A stretch of 64,000 nucleotides of DNA from Pseudoalteromonas apostichopi (GCF_030297135.1 NZ_AP028065.1:3162001-3226000), one strand, 5' to 3'; positions 51,400 through 60,674 are shown, numbered from the stretch's first letter. Program-made: numbers and translations. The notes: generated by a model from the letters alone, not told the origin.

Positions 51400-51743
51400 T
51401 AGGCAAAAATCTCATCGTATTGAGCTGCTTTAAAACCTAAGTAGTACTGGCCGTTATGCACGAGTACCGGACGCTTGATCATTGCAGGTTGCTCAACCAG
51501 TAATGCTAATGCTGATTCTTTATCTAGGTTTTGTTTCTGCTCATCAGATAATTGGCGGTAAGTTGTGCCGCGTTTATTAACTAAATCTTGCCAATCAATA
51601 TGTGCTGCAAACTCATTAACTAGCTCAGCACTAATGCCGTCTTTACGGTAATCATGGAAAGTAAATTCTTGGTTGTTATCAGTTAAATATTTTTTGGCTT
51701 TTTTAATTGTATCGCAGTTGCTGATACCGTACATGATAGTCAT
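51399..51743 (-). CDS. yffB: ArsC/Spx-like protein YffB
   Basis: 114 aa, thioredoxin-fold protein of the ArsC family: MYGISNCDTIKKAKKYL contains the single N-terminal Cys (C-x-x-I instead of a full CxxC), and RPVLVHNGQYYLGF closes the domain. E. coli YffB is similar and also precedes dapE. Physiological role unclear; arsenate reduction is unlikely. Confidence 0.9.
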   Translation of the reverse strand: MTIMYGISNCDTIKKAKKYLTDNNQEFTFHDYRKDGISAELVNEFAAHIDWQDLVNKRGTTYRQLSDEQKQNLDKESALALLVEQPAMIKRPVLVHNGQYYLGFKAAQYDEIFA

Positions 51744-51748
51744 AAATT

Positions 51749-52246
51749 CTACTTTTTAGTTACAGTGAGTAATGTGTCTACCCCAGCAATGACCTGAGAT
51801 AGTGAATAATACAGAGGGCCAAGGTGTTGGCTATTGAGTACGCAAAGAGTACCGAGCATTGGGCTGCTCAGCTCGCGTAAATCAAAATAGGCTAACCGTT
51901 CACCCTGGCTAATTTTACTGCCATTTAATTTTGCAATATTGGTGTGATTAATATGTTCTTCAACCGATGAAAACGACAAGTTTAATAAAACTTTTAAACC
52001 GTTTTTTGCCTGTAAAATGTATTCTTTACCGGCATTTTTAACTTGTAATAGGGTGCCATCGAATGGTGCGATGATGTTGTGACTAGTTAATTCAACACTA
52101 ATACTTGGTCCAAGTGTCGCAAAGCGGAAAAATGGCTCTGGGTGCTCGCTAATGCTTTTTACACGCCCAGTAAATGGGCTTTTAATAGCCATGCAGCGCG
52201 CTTTTCTGAGGCTGCGTTCGGGTAAGTATTGAACTTCGTTAGTCAT
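51749..52246 (-). CDS. EIIA-Glc-like protein without phosphorylatable histidines
   Basis: 165 aa. It follows the fold of PTS EIIA-Glc (Crr): SPFTGRVKSISEHPEPFFRF, then SISVELTSHNIIAPFDGTL, then AKLNGSKISQGERLAYFDL. Aligned with Crr, the active His75 (NHAFSI) is Lys74 and the neighbouring His90 (FVHFGI) is Asn89, so it cannot be phosphorylated in the usual way. No PTS genes are nearby; it lies between yffB-dapE and an ACT protein. A regulatory or binding role is more likely than sugar transport. Confidence 0.78.
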   Translation of the reverse strand: MTNEVQYLPERSLRKARCMAIKSPFTGRVKSISEHPEPFFRFATLGPSISVELTSHNIIAPFDGTLLQVKNAGKEYILQAKNGLKVLLNLSFSSVEEHINHTNIAKLNGSKISQGERLAYFDLRELSSPMLGTLCVLNSQHLGPLYYSLSQVIAGVDTLLTVTKK

Positions 52247-52249
52247 GGC

Positions 52250-52642
52250 TTATTTAACATCACCTAGCACATGGTAACCGTCTTTTTTCAGGGCTGTAAT
52301 TGCCTTGGCCATACTTTGTTTCTTCACCAGTACATAATCGGTATCGTAAGTTGATAAAGCAAAAATCGAAATCGACGCTTTTGCCAGTACTCCAGAAATA
52401 TTTGCCATGATACCTGTTAGTGAAAAACCAAGAGGGCCAATCACCTCAAGTGCCAACCAATCCGTTTCTTGATCAAGACTGTCTAGCTCAAAACTACTTG
52501 GACACACTATAGACAACTCATCAGCGGTTTTAGCAATAAAGAAAATAGCTTGTTGAAGTAGGGTAGGATCAATCGTCGCATCGACATCTAAACTATGAAT
52601 GGTAAGTTCTTCACTATGAAGTTGTAACGTTTGTTTTGACAT
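52250..52642 (-). CDS. ACT-domain protein
   Basis: 130 aa from the ATG at 52642 (AGGAT 5 bases upstream; a longer frame to 52708 lacks support). Two ACT-like halves: the second, GPLGFSLTGIMANISGVLAKASISIFALSTYDTDYVLV, matches the CASTOR/ACT_7 type that senses amino acids. Three bases separate it from the EIIA-like gene, and it leads a run of five closely packed leftward genes ending with the M15 peptidase. Confidence 0.8.
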   Translation of the reverse strand: MSKQTLQLHSEELTIHSLDVDATIDPTLLQQAIFFIAKTADELSIVCPSSFELDSLDQETDWLALEVIGPLGFSLTGIMANISGVLAKASISIFALSTYDTDYVLVKKQSMAKAITALKKDGYHVLGDVK

Positions 52643-52751
52643 CTGCGATCCTATCTTTGAAGCCTTTGAATTTATAGTATAGGTAAACAAAGTTAAGATA
52701 AAGCGCAATAATTTTGATTGCTGAGGAAATACTCAGCTCAGTCTTTAAATG

Positions 52752-52774
52752 TTGTCCACAGAATCTGTGGATAA
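52752..52774. promoter_or_regulatory. Pair of inverted DnaA boxes
   Basis: TTGTCCACA (one mismatch from TTATCCACA) and TGTGGATAA (perfect box in reverse orientation) lie 5 bp apart, in the gap between the ACT gene and pta. This gap is otherwise non-coding. Confidence 0.6.
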
Positions 52775-52805
52775 ATATGGGAATAGGTCAGTATAAAGAA
52801 GCTAA

Positions 52806-52840
52806 TAGGCTAATTTATAAAGGTTTTATAAATTAGCCTA
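52806..52840. repeat. Perfect 16-bp inverted repeat after pta
   Basis: TAGGCTAATTTATAAA and its exact reverse complement TTTATAAATTAGCCTA flank a 3-base loop, 12 bases after the pta stop. On the pta strand no long T-run follows, so it may act as a weak terminator or 3' stabiliser instead of a standard terminator. Confidence 0.7.
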
Positions 52841-52852
52841 AATTTTGAAGGG

Positions 52853-55009
52853 TTAATTTTCTATGCTTTCGACTTGCTTAGCTTGAATCGCTGTAAGGGC
52901 AATGGTGTAAACAATATCGTCTACTAATGCACCACGACTTAAGTCATTTACCGGCTTGCGCATACCTTGAAGCATCGGGCCAATACTAATTAAATCAGCA
53001 CTACGTTGTACTGCTTTGTAAGTTGTATTACCAGTATTCAAGTCTGGGAATACAAACACGGTTGCTTTACCTGCCACAGGGCTATCGGGTGCTTTCTTAA
53101 TTGCTACATTTTCCATAATAGCTGCATCGTATTGAAGCGGGCCATCAATCACTAAGTCTGGGCGCTTTTGCTGGGCAAGCTTAGTGGCTTCACGGACTTT
53201 CTCTACATCAGCGCCTGAGCCTGACGTACCCGTGCTGTAGCTGATCATTGCAACGCGAGGTTCAATGCCAAATGCGGCAGCTGAATCAGCCGATTGAATA
53301 GCAATATCAGCTAATTGCTCAGCGGTAGGATCTGGATTGATAGCGCAGTCACCGTAAACAAGTACTTGATCAGGTAATAGCATAAAGAATACCGATGATA
53401 CTAACGATGAACCCGGAGCCGTTTTAATCAATTGTAGCGGTGGGCGAATCGTGTTAGCTGTTGTGTTAACAGCACCTGACACCAAGCCGTCTACTTTCCC
53501 TTGTTCAAGCATCATGGTGCCAAGTACTACGTTATCTAGTAATTGCTCTTGTGCGACCACTTCTGTTAAGCCTTTGTTTTTACGAATCTCTACCATAGGC
53601 GCCACGTAATCGTTGATTACATCAGCTGGCTCAATAATGGTTACGTTATCGTTAAGCTCAACACCTTGTTGTTCAGCAATACGTAAAATCTCTTCTTTAT
53701 CGCCAAGAAGGATTGTTTTAGCAATACCACGTTGACCACAAATAGCAGCAGCTTTAATAGTACGTGGCTCATTACCTTCTGGTAAAACAACCGTTTTATT
53801 CGCTTGACGGGCTTTATCCGTTAGTAAGAAGCGAAATGCTGGAGGAGACATTTTACGAGTACGACCAACACTTTGTGCAAGGCTGTCTAACCAGTCTGAG
53901 TCAATATGGCTGGCGTTGTGATCTTTTACTTTATCGATGCGTTGATCATCATCACAAGGCACTTCCATATTGAAGTTATGCAGTAACAGTGAGGTACGCC
54001 ACGTATCTTCTTCTGTTGCGATAATTGGTAAACCTGTATCCATCGCTTGTTCACATAATTTCATAATGCGATCTTCAGGTTTAAAACCACCAGTTAATAA
54101 AATTGCCCCAAGCTTGGTGCCATTCATGGCTGATAAACAAGCTGCAACTAATACATCAGAGCGATCGCCAGGAGTTACCAGCAATGCTCCAGGGGTAAAG
54201 TGGCTTAAGATATTCGACACTGTACGGGCACAGAAAGTAACGCGACGTAAACGGCGGTGAGCCATGTCACCTTCGTTAATTACTTCAGCTTTTAAGTATT
54301 CACATAAATCTCGTACACGCGGTGCTACTAGGTCAAAATCCCAGGGAATTGAGCCTAATAACTTAAATGGGTGCTTTCTGAAAATAGGCAGCGATGCTAA
54401 ACGGTTTAATTCGTTCTCGAGTTGTTCAGGTTCATGGGCCTCAACAAGATCTGCACGTGCACGACCTTCGTCATCCAATGGCGCATTTACTTTATTGAAA
54501 ATACAGCCTAACACGCGAGGGTGATTAACACCGCCATAGTTGCCAGAGGCGATTTCTAAACGGTCTTCAATTTGGTCATTGCTATCGTTACTAGGCGTTA
54601 AAACAAAAACAATATCAGCACCTAGCGTTTGCGCAATTTCACGGTTTACGCGTCCAGCATAAGGCTGACGACGTGTTGGCACCATACCTTCGATAATGGC
54701 GATTTCGTCTTCTTTAATGGTGCTTTCAAAGCGCTCTACGATTTCTTCTAGTAAGTCGTCGCCTTTACCATCACCAATCATTTGCTCTGCATAGCTCAAA
54801 TCGAATGGTGTCGGTGGATTAATTGGCGAGCCATGGGTAACAATTTGCGTCGACTTTTCTGGGCCTGTATCGCCAGAGCGTGGCTGTGCAATGGGTTTGA
54901 AAAAGTTAACTTTAAGCGCTTTTTGCTCTAGCGCACGTACCAAACCAACAGAAACAGATGTTAAACCAACCCCAGTTGAAATAGGGATCAACATAATTCT
55001 ACGTGCCAT
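52853..55009 (-). CDS. pta: Phosphate acetyltransferase (long form)
   Basis: Converts acetyl-CoA to acetyl phosphate. 718 aa, the long enterobacterial-type enzyme: an N-terminal P-loop/BioD-like domain (MLIPISTGVGLTSVSVGLVRAL), a central DRTGG domain, and the C-terminal catalytic domain (VVLPEGNEPRTIKAAAICGQRG, VSGAVNTTANTIRPPLQ, SYSTGTSGSGADVEKV). A strong AGGAGG site inside the end of ackA drives translation; ackA stops 4 bp upstream. Confidence 0.97.
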   Translation of the reverse strand: MARRIMLIPISTGVGLTSVSVGLVRALEQKALKVNFFKPIAQPRSGDTGPEKSTQIVTHGSPINPPTPFDLSYAEQMIGDGKGDDLLEEIVERFESTIKEDEIAIIEGMVPTRRQPYAGRVNREIAQTLGADIVFVLTPSNDSNDQIEDRLEIASGNYGGVNHPRVLGCIFNKVNAPLDDEGRARADLVEAHEPEQLENELNRLASLPIFRKHPFKLLGSIPWDFDLVAPRVRDLCEYLKAEVINEGDMAHRRLRRVTFCARTVSNILSHFTPGALLVTPGDRSDVLVAACLSAMNGTKLGAILLTGGFKPEDRIMKLCEQAMDTGLPIIATEEDTWRTSLLLHNFNMEVPCDDDQRIDKVKDHNASHIDSDWLDSLAQSVGRTRKMSPPAFRFLLTDKARQANKTVVLPEGNEPRTIKAAAICGQRGIAKTILLGDKEEILRIAEQQGVELNDNVTIIEPADVINDYVAPMVEIRKNKGLTEVVAQEQLLDNVVLGTMMLEQGKVDGLVSGAVNTTANTIRPPLQLIKTAPGSSLVSSVFFMLLPDQVLVYGDCAINPDPTAEQLADIAIQSADSAAAFGIEPRVAMISYSTGTSGSGADVEKVREATKLAQQKRPDLVIDGPLQYDAAIMENVAIKKAPDSPVAGKATVFVFPDLNTGNTTYKAVQRSADLISIGPMLQGMRKPVNDLSRGALVDDIVYTIALTAIQAKQVESIEN

Positions 55010-55013
55010 TTAC

Positions 55014-56228
55014 TTAAGCCTCCTTTGCAATTCGGGCTGCATCGTTAGCAATAACCCATTCTTCATTTGTTGGGATCACAAACGCTTTAACATGTGCTTG
55101 ACCTTTTGAAATTAGGCCTTCTTTACCAAAGCGAGCAGCCAAGTTAGCAGCTTCATCACACTCAAGGCCTAAAAAGGCTAAGTGTGAAATCACTTTGTCA
55201 CGAATGATGTCTGAGTTTTCACCAATGCCACCGGTAAAAATAAGCGCATCAAGGCGTTGCAGAGGCACCAAGAACGCAGCGATTTGTTTTGCTAAGCGGT
55301 AACAGAAAATATCGAGAGCAAGGTTTGCTTGTGGGTGGCCTTCAACAGCCGCTTCTTCAATAGTGCGACAGTCATTTGATAATTCACTAATGCCTAACAG
55401 ACCACTTTGTTTATTCAACAAATCATCAATTTCTTGAACTGAATAATTAAGTTGTTGAGTCAAAAAGGTGAATAAACCAGGATCGATGCTACCACTGCGC
55501 GTACCCATGACTAAGCCTTCCAGTGGGGTAAGCCCCATACTGGTATCAACACTCTTACCATCTTTAATAGCGCACACAGAACAACCATTACCTAAATGCG
55601 CACTGATCACATTAGTTTGCTGGCGTTCTTTGCCGAGTAATTTCGCCGCTTCACCGGCAACATAATAATGGCTCGTGCCATGGAAACCATAACGTCTTAC
55701 ACCATGTTCTTTATAAAGCGAGTAAGGTAAGGCGTATAAGTAAGCAATTTTTGGCATAGTTTGATGAAACGCAGTATCAAACACCGCAATTTGTGGTAGT
55801 GTCGAGAACGCTTGCTGTGCGGTGCGAATACCTAATAAATTCGCTGGATTATGTAAAGGCGCTAATGCTGCCGTTTTCTCGATTTCTATTAATACGTCAT
55901 TATCAATTAATACTGACTCGGTAAAATGTTCGCCACCATGTACGACCCTATGGCCCACGGCAACTAACTTATCCTCAAGACCTAAGTTTTTGACCAGGTA
56001 AACAAGTTTATTAATTGCTGCATCATGGGCTTGTCCTTTTGCAAGTTCAATAAGTTGTTTTTCACCATTATATTTATATTTTATTGAAGGCGTATCTGAT
56101 CCAAGGCGTTCAGCTAATCCTGAAATAACTTCGTCAGAAGTGGTGGCATCTAAAATGGCAAATTTTAAACTCGAACTACCACAGTTTAGTACTAAAACGT
56201 GATGTGGTGAGCAAAGGTGCTTCGGCAT
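55014..56228 (-). CDS. ackA: Acetate kinase
   Basis: Makes ATP and acetate from acetyl phosphate and ADP. 404 aa. ASKHA-fold motifs: VLVLNCGSSSLKFAIL at the start, VGHRVVHGGEHF (active Arg/His), VFDTAFHQTMP, RRYGFHGTSH, ISAHLGNGCSVCAI and LIFTGGIGENS. First gene of ackA-pta, divergent from yfbV as in E. coli. Confidence 0.98.
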   Translation of the reverse strand: MPKHLCSPHHVLVLNCGSSSLKFAILDATTSDEVISGLAERLGSDTPSIKYKYNGEKQLIELAKGQAHDAAINKLVYLVKNLGLEDKLVAVGHRVVHGGEHFTESVLIDNDVLIEIEKTAALAPLHNPANLLGIRTAQQAFSTLPQIAVFDTAFHQTMPKIAYLYALPYSLYKEHGVRRYGFHGTSHYYVAGEAAKLLGKERQQTNVISAHLGNGCSVCAIKDGKSVDTSMGLTPLEGLVMGTRSGSIDPGLFTFLTQQLNYSVQEIDDLLNKQSGLLGISELSNDCRTIEEAAVEGHPQANLALDIFCYRLAKQIAAFLVPLQRLDALIFTGGIGENSDIIRDKVISHLAFLGLECDEAANLAARFGKEGLISKGQAHVKAFVIPTNEEWVIANDAARIAKEA

Positions 56229-56518
56229 AGCTAGGTCCTAAAAGTACGATATCAGTCAGTGTGTGTTAAGGCTTGATAATTAGAATTCTTTGCCAGTATA
56301 GTAAATAAGTATTTTGTTGCTACACTTAACAAAGCTAGGCTGTAATTACACTAAAGTCTAGTTGACTTAAGCCGATAACATTTTATCTCATTTAGACTTT
56401 AAACGTTAGTCTCATTGCCATTAATTTGGTATTAGAACTAGGACAGGTTTTGCAGGGATTGTATCCGGGAGTGTGTTACACTCGGTTGTGAAACGAGATG
56501 AAAACCCTAGGAGTGATG

Positions 56519-56965
56519 ATGCAAAAAGGTGTCATGTCACAAGTGCAAACAGGTCGTCAGTACGCTAAAAAATGGCCGATGCGACAAGAGCTCGCTCCAT
56601 TGTTTGCCGAATTTAGAGTGATCAAGGCCACTGATCTGGCAATTACTGTGATGCCAATTTTGGCAATGCTGACCGTATTCATGCAAGTTAATTACTTAGG
56701 CAGTGATTATTTTCCCCAAGCTATCACTATTGCGCTATTCTTTTTGTCACTTCCGCTGCAAGGTTTGTTGTGGTTAGGAAGACGTGCTCAAACCAGATTA
56801 GAACCAGCGATGCTAAGTTGGTATACAGAATTGCACAGTAAAATGAAGGCGCATGGTTATCAGTCACAATTAACGACTGAAAAACCACGCTATATAGATT
56901 TAGCTCAACTGTTAAAGGATATGTTCGAAAAAATGGATAAAGCCTTCACTAAAGAGCATTTTTAA
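56519..56965 (+). CDS. yfbV: UPF0208 membrane protein YfbV
   Basis: 148 aa from the ATG at 56519 (AGGAG 5 bases upstream). RQYAKKWPMRQELAPLFAEFRVIKATDLA and ALFFLSLPLQGLLWLGRRA match YfbV; two membrane helices. Role poorly known. Its divergence from ackA-pta is conserved in gammaproteobacteria. Its last four bases overlap the convergent rlmA gene. Confidence 0.9.
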   Translation: MQKGVMSQVQTGRQYAKKWPMRQELAPLFAEFRVIKATDLAITVMPILAMLTVFMQVNYLGSDYFPQAITIALFFLSLPLQGLLWLGRRAQTRLEPAMLSWYTELHSKMKAHGYQSQLTTEKPRYIDLAQLLKDMFEKMDKAFTKEHF

Positions 56966-57759
56966 TCCCGAATAAACTGGCTCACATAAAACGATAACGT
57001 AATTTTTTGTGGGCCTTGCTGCTCTATCTGCTGCCAATGCTCTGGGCGAAACTTCCATGCAAACGGCGTCATCATAATTAAAAGTTTAATCTCATCGACA
57101 GATAACAACACCTGTTGCTCTAGTAAATTCGTCGACTCTTTGCTGAAACCCGCTGGTGGTTCTATCTCAGTATGTGGTTTAACATCGGAATAAATAAATG
57201 CTTTTAACTCTTTTAGGTGCCAAGGGCCAGGGCTTGCAACAATTAAGCTAGCTTGTGGTTTGGCAAGGCGGGCAAGTTCTTGTGCAAATAGTGGTGCAAA
57301 CACACTAACAAGCACATCCGCTTTGGCATCTGCAAAAGGGGCTTGGCTAATTGAGGCAACGCTAAAATGCGCATTTTCATATCGCTTAGCAGCGTATTTT
57401 ACCGCGGGTTTCGAAATATCGACACCATAGACATCGGCACTCGATTGCGTTGCTATTGCTTGAGTGTAAAAGCCTTCACCACAGCCTAAATCAATCACTG
57501 AAGTTGGTTCGAGTGATGTCACTAAATCTGCTAAAGCTTGCTGTAAAAACAAATAGTGCCCGGCACTTAAAAATGCGCGGCGAGCCTGCACCATTTCAAG
57601 GTTATCGCCCGGTTGTTTAGACTTTTTATTTTGCACGGGAAGTAAATTGACATAACCCTCTTTGGCGATATCAAAACTGTGATTGTTGTCACAACGGTAA
57701 GTTTTGTCGGTTAGAGTAAGTTCAAGTTTGCAAAGCGGGCAGTGATAGTGAAGACTCAT
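56962..57759 (-). CDS. rlmA: 23S rRNA (guanine-745-N1)-methyltransferase
   Basis: 265 aa. N-terminal zinc site (CPLC, Cys23 and His27), then KEGYVNLLPVQ, a SAM-binding Rossmann segment VIDLGCGEGFYTQAIA, and FRPEHWQQIEQQGPQ near the end, all as in RlmA (RrmA). Methylates G745 of 23S rRNA. Start overlaps the upstream gene by 4 bp (ATGA), giving an xthA - CbiM-like - rlmA operon. Confidence 0.93.
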   Translation of the reverse strand: MSLHYHCPLCKLELTLTDKTYRCDNNHSFDIAKEGYVNLLPVQNKKSKQPGDNLEMVQARRAFLSAGHYLFLQQALADLVTSLEPTSVIDLGCGEGFYTQAIATQSSADVYGVDISKPAVKYAAKRYENAHFSVASISQAPFADAKADVLVSVFAPLFAQELARLAKPQASLIVASPGPWHLKELKAFIYSDVKPHTEIEPPAGFSKESTNLLEQQVLLSVDEIKLLIMMTPFAWKFRPEHWQQIEQQGPQKITLSFYVSQFIRD

Positions 57760-58406
57760 GAGTCTAAATAGTCCTTATCATAAAAGGTTTTAACCCAGTG
57801 AGGGCGATACGTGATCATCAAGGTAATGGCCATGCCATTGAGCATTGCTTCAGGAAACCAAATTATGGCACAAAGAATCAGATAGTTTTCTGAAATTTCA
57901 ATAAAACTGTAATCACCAAGCAAGTAATAAAACACACCACTGGTAAGTATTTTGATACAGGCAATAACAGCAGCGGTTAAAAACGCGCATAAAAAGATAT
58001 AAATAAAAAAGTGCCTTGGCAGATAGCTATAGCAAAGCACAAAACACAAATAGCTTAACGTAACTGGTAAAAAAGCAGTAAACAATAAATGCACTGGCAG
58101 TATTGATACTGGCAGCTGAGCGACTAATACCAAGAGTAAACTTGCAAGAAGGCTTGCAAAAATGGCCAGTCGCCAACCTAAAATCAGGGTCACTGCAGTG
58201 ACCCCTAAAATATGCAATTCGAGGCCTGGCAATATCCCCGCTTTAATACGCCACAGTACCGCAAGTACTAAAGCACAAGCGAGTACACCAACTTGTCTTA
58301 TTGGTGTTGCCAATAATTGTGATGCGCTTTGTTTATCGAAACTCAGCCAAAGTATTAAAGCCACACAGCTCCACAAAGGGAGCTGCCATTGCATAGTGTC
58401 TATCAT
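57756..58406 (-). CDS. CbiM-like (COG3235) membrane protein
   Basis: 216 aa with six or seven membrane helices. GLELHILGVTAVTLILGWRLAI and PVHLLFTAFLPVTLSYL resemble the energy-coupling-factor permease group COG3235/CbiM, in which an early His helps bind metal. The classic N-terminal MHIP metal motif is absent. No cobalt or nickel genes are adjacent. It may be an S-component-like transporter of unknown ligand. Confidence 0.72.
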   Translation of the reverse strand: MIDTMQWQLPLWSCVALILWLSFDKQSASQLLATPIRQVGVLACALVLAVLWRIKAGILPGLELHILGVTAVTLILGWRLAIFASLLASLLLVLVAQLPVSILPVHLLFTAFLPVTLSYLCFVLCYSYLPRHFFIYIFLCAFLTAAVIACIKILTSGVFYYLLGDYSFIEISENYLILCAIIWFPEAMLNGMAITLMITYRPHWVKTFYDKDYLDS

Positions 58407-59212
58407 GCGTTAAAAGTTGACCAAATTGGGGCATGATCAGATGGCTTTTCGATACCACGTAATTCGTAATCGATGCCAGACTCAACACAACGTTTAGCAA
58501 GCGCTGGAGTTGCTAAGATCACATCAATACGTAAACCGCGGTTGTCATCAAAACCTTTTGAGCGGTAATCAAACCACGAATATTGCTCGGTTTTTTCTGG
58601 GTAAAGCTCTCGGAATGTATCTTTAAAGCCCCAGTTTAATAAAGTGCTTAGCCATTCACGCTCTTCTGGTTGGAACGAACACTTACCTGTTTTTAACCAG
58701 CGCTTACGGTTTGGTTCACCAATACCAATGTCGAGATCGGTCGGTGAAATATTAATGTCGCCCATCACGATAACATCTTGCTCAGGGGTGTGGTTATCTT
58801 CTAAATGGGTCATTAAATCTTTGTAGAACTGACGCTTATATGGGAACTTGGTTTCGTGGGCAATATTATCGCCTTGCGGGAAATAGCCATTCATCACTGT
58901 TAATTCACGGCCATTTTCTTGTGTCACAGTAACACTGATCATACGGCGCTGTGACTCGTCAGTATCGGTTGCAAAGCCTTTAACGACTGATTTTGGTTCT
59001 TGCTTACATAACATAGCCACGCCGTAGTGCGCTTTTTGACCGTGAAAATAAACGTGATAACCCATTTTTTGCACGTCTTCGAGAGGGAAGGCCTCATCAT
59101 GCACTTTGATTTCTTGTAAGCCAATAATATCTGGTTGATGTTTATCAATTACGGCTTGCAACTGGTGTAAACGGGCGCGCAGGCCGTTAATGTTAAATGA
59201 GATTACCTTCAT
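58403..59212 (-). CDS. xthA: Exodeoxyribonuclease III
   Basis: AP endonuclease and 3'-5' exonuclease for base-excision repair. 269 aa. MKVISFNINGLRARL, IIGLQEIKVHDEAFP (metal Glu), NGYFPQGDN, VMGDINISPTDLDIG, SWFDYRSKGFDDNRGLRIDVIL and the closing KPSDHAPIW (catalytic His) are all present. Heads the left-running unit with the CbiM-like and rlmA genes. Confidence 0.97.
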   Translation of the reverse strand: MKVISFNINGLRARLHQLQAVIDKHQPDIIGLQEIKVHDEAFPLEDVQKMGYHVYFHGQKAHYGVAMLCKQEPKSVVKGFATDTDESQRRMISVTVTQENGRELTVMNGYFPQGDNIAHETKFPYKRQFYKDLMTHLEDNHTPEQDVIVMGDINISPTDLDIGIGEPNRKRWLKTGKCSFQPEEREWLSTLLNWGFKDTFRELYPEKTEQYSWFDYRSKGFDDNRGLRIDVILATPALAKRCVESGIDYELRGIEKPSDHAPIWSTFNA

Positions 59213-59455
59213 GGTGCACCTATTATTTTTGTTTCAGTGTTTAGCGCAATTCTATCATCAAACTAGGGCTTATTCATGAGCTAATTACGAAAATCAAATT
59301 GGGTAAATGTTGATCAATTGCTGCTTAATTTAAAAACATTGTTAACTCACTATTAATTATTAAATTAAATAAATAATTCAGTTGATCTACTTATTTTTGT
59401 TTATATAATGCGCGCAAACCATCCGTTCATATTATGTACTATTTAAAGGTAAACC

Positions 59456-59890
59456 ATGAAAAAACAATTAGTGATGCTTTCTCTTGCATGTATCTCATTT
59501 GGCTCATTAGCAAGCAACCCGCACTACTTTTCAGCTGATAACCGTATTGAATCAAAGTTATGTAGCTTAAGTGCGAACGAAGGGTTTACCGCTGCACGTA
59601 AAGAAGCAGCAAAGCATGGCATTTCAATGTCGCGTTTTTCAAAAAGCATTTTATGCAACGGTAATGACATCCGTGACATTGCTAAAAAAGCACAATCACA
59701 AAATTCAGCATCAAAAGCAGCAGTTGAAGTGTTTGCTAAAAATGAGCAAAAAGAAACTCAACTTTGTATCACAGCACTTAAAAAAGGTTTAACACCTGTG
59801 CGTGAAAAAATTGGTAACTTAAACACCTTAAAATGTAATGGCGAAGCTGTAACAGACTTCGTTAAGCGTTACCAAAACGCAGCTATCTAA
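59456..59890 (+). CDS. DUF3718-type secreted protein
   Basis: 144 aa. Signal peptide MKKQLVMLSLACISFGSLAS. Two copies of a Cys-containing helix pair: ESKLCSLSANEGFTAARKEA...SILCNGNDIRD and ETQLCITALKKGLTPVREK...LKCNGEAVTDFVKRY. The C-N-G pattern is typical of DUF3718. Each repeat likely has one disulfide. Function unknown; secreted. Confidence 0.78.
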   Translation: MKKQLVMLSLACISFGSLASNPHYFSADNRIESKLCSLSANEGFTAARKEAAKHGISMSRFSKSILCNGNDIRDIAKKAQSQNSASKAAVEVFAKNEQKETQLCITALKKGLTPVREKIGNLNTLKCNGEAVTDFVKRYQNAAI

Positions 59891-59912
59891 TAGCGATATT
59901 ATGGCTATATGG

Positions 59913-59938
59913 AAAGCGCTCTTATGAGCGCTTTTTTT
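59913..59938 (+). terminator. Terminator after the DUF3718 gene
   Basis: AAAGCGCT pairs with AGCGCTTT around CTTATG, then a T-run. A second small stem (AGCAAGCT/AGCTTGCT) follows at about 59952-59973 without T-run. Confidence 0.88.
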
Positions 59939-60094
59939 ATGAAAAAATTACAGCAAGCTATGAAAAGCTTGCTAAATCATAGGCTTAACCTTAGCTTAAC
60001 TATTTTGTAAGTGCTTGATTTTAGTCAGTAAGACATTTTGGCATTCAACTTGTAATAGTCAAAGTGAATCTAATCGACTACAAGGAAATGTCTT

Positions 60095-60616
60095 ATGAAC
60101 AAGTTAACTCTAGCATCAACAATTTTGGCAGCATTAAGCCTATCAGCATGTTCTGCAAGTAACTCTTTATCAAAAATCGACAGTGATTTTGGTAGCCTAG
60201 ATAATGACAATGACGGTTATATCTCTAAAGTAGAAGCTGATGACGATGCAATTTGGGATCATTTTTCAAATATCGATACCAACATGGATGAGCAAATTAG
60301 CCGCACTGAATTTAATACTTATATGCAGTTAAATACAGGTAAAGTGGCAACTGATAGCGAGGTGTCTGAATCAGCATTTAAAGCAGAAATCGCTAGATTT
60401 GACCGCATCGAAAATGACTTTAAATCGTTAGATAACGATAAAAATGGTTATGTATCAATCGAAGAAGCAGATGACGACGACATCGCAAATCATTTTGGCT
60501 ATATGGATAGCAACAAAGATAAGCGTGTAAGTCGTACTGAATTTATCAACTACATTAGCAAATATGGCAGCGATGTTGCCGAAGATGATGCCCTTGAAAT
60601 GGTTAAAAACAGCTAA
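60095..60616 (+). CDS. EF-hand calcium-binding lipoprotein
   Basis: 173 aa. Lipobox LSLSAC near residue 19. Four EF-hand loops in two pairs: DNDNDGYISKVE, DTNMDEQISRTE, DNDKNGYVSIEE and DSNKDKRVSRTE; loops 1 and 3 look fully functional, 2 and 4 less so at the Gly position. It probably binds Ca2+ at the cell surface or in the periplasm, like small calmodulin-like bacterial proteins. Single gene between two terminators. Confidence 0.87.
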   Translation: MNKLTLASTILAALSLSACSASNSLSKIDSDFGSLDNDNDGYISKVEADDDAIWDHFSNIDTNMDEQISRTEFNTYMQLNTGKVATDSEVSESAFKAEIARFDRIENDFKSLDNDKNGYVSIEEADDDDIANHFGYMDSNKDKRVSRTEFINYISKYGSDVAEDDALEMVKNS

Positions 60617-60645
60617 TTTCATTATTCATTTTTGAAATATCCCCC

Positions 60646-60674
60646 AAAGCCAGTGTTTTACACTGGCTTTTTTA
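60646..60674 (+). terminator. Terminator after the EF-hand gene
   Basis: AAAGCCAGTG pairs with CACTGGCTTT around TTTTA, then more T. Confidence 0.9.
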
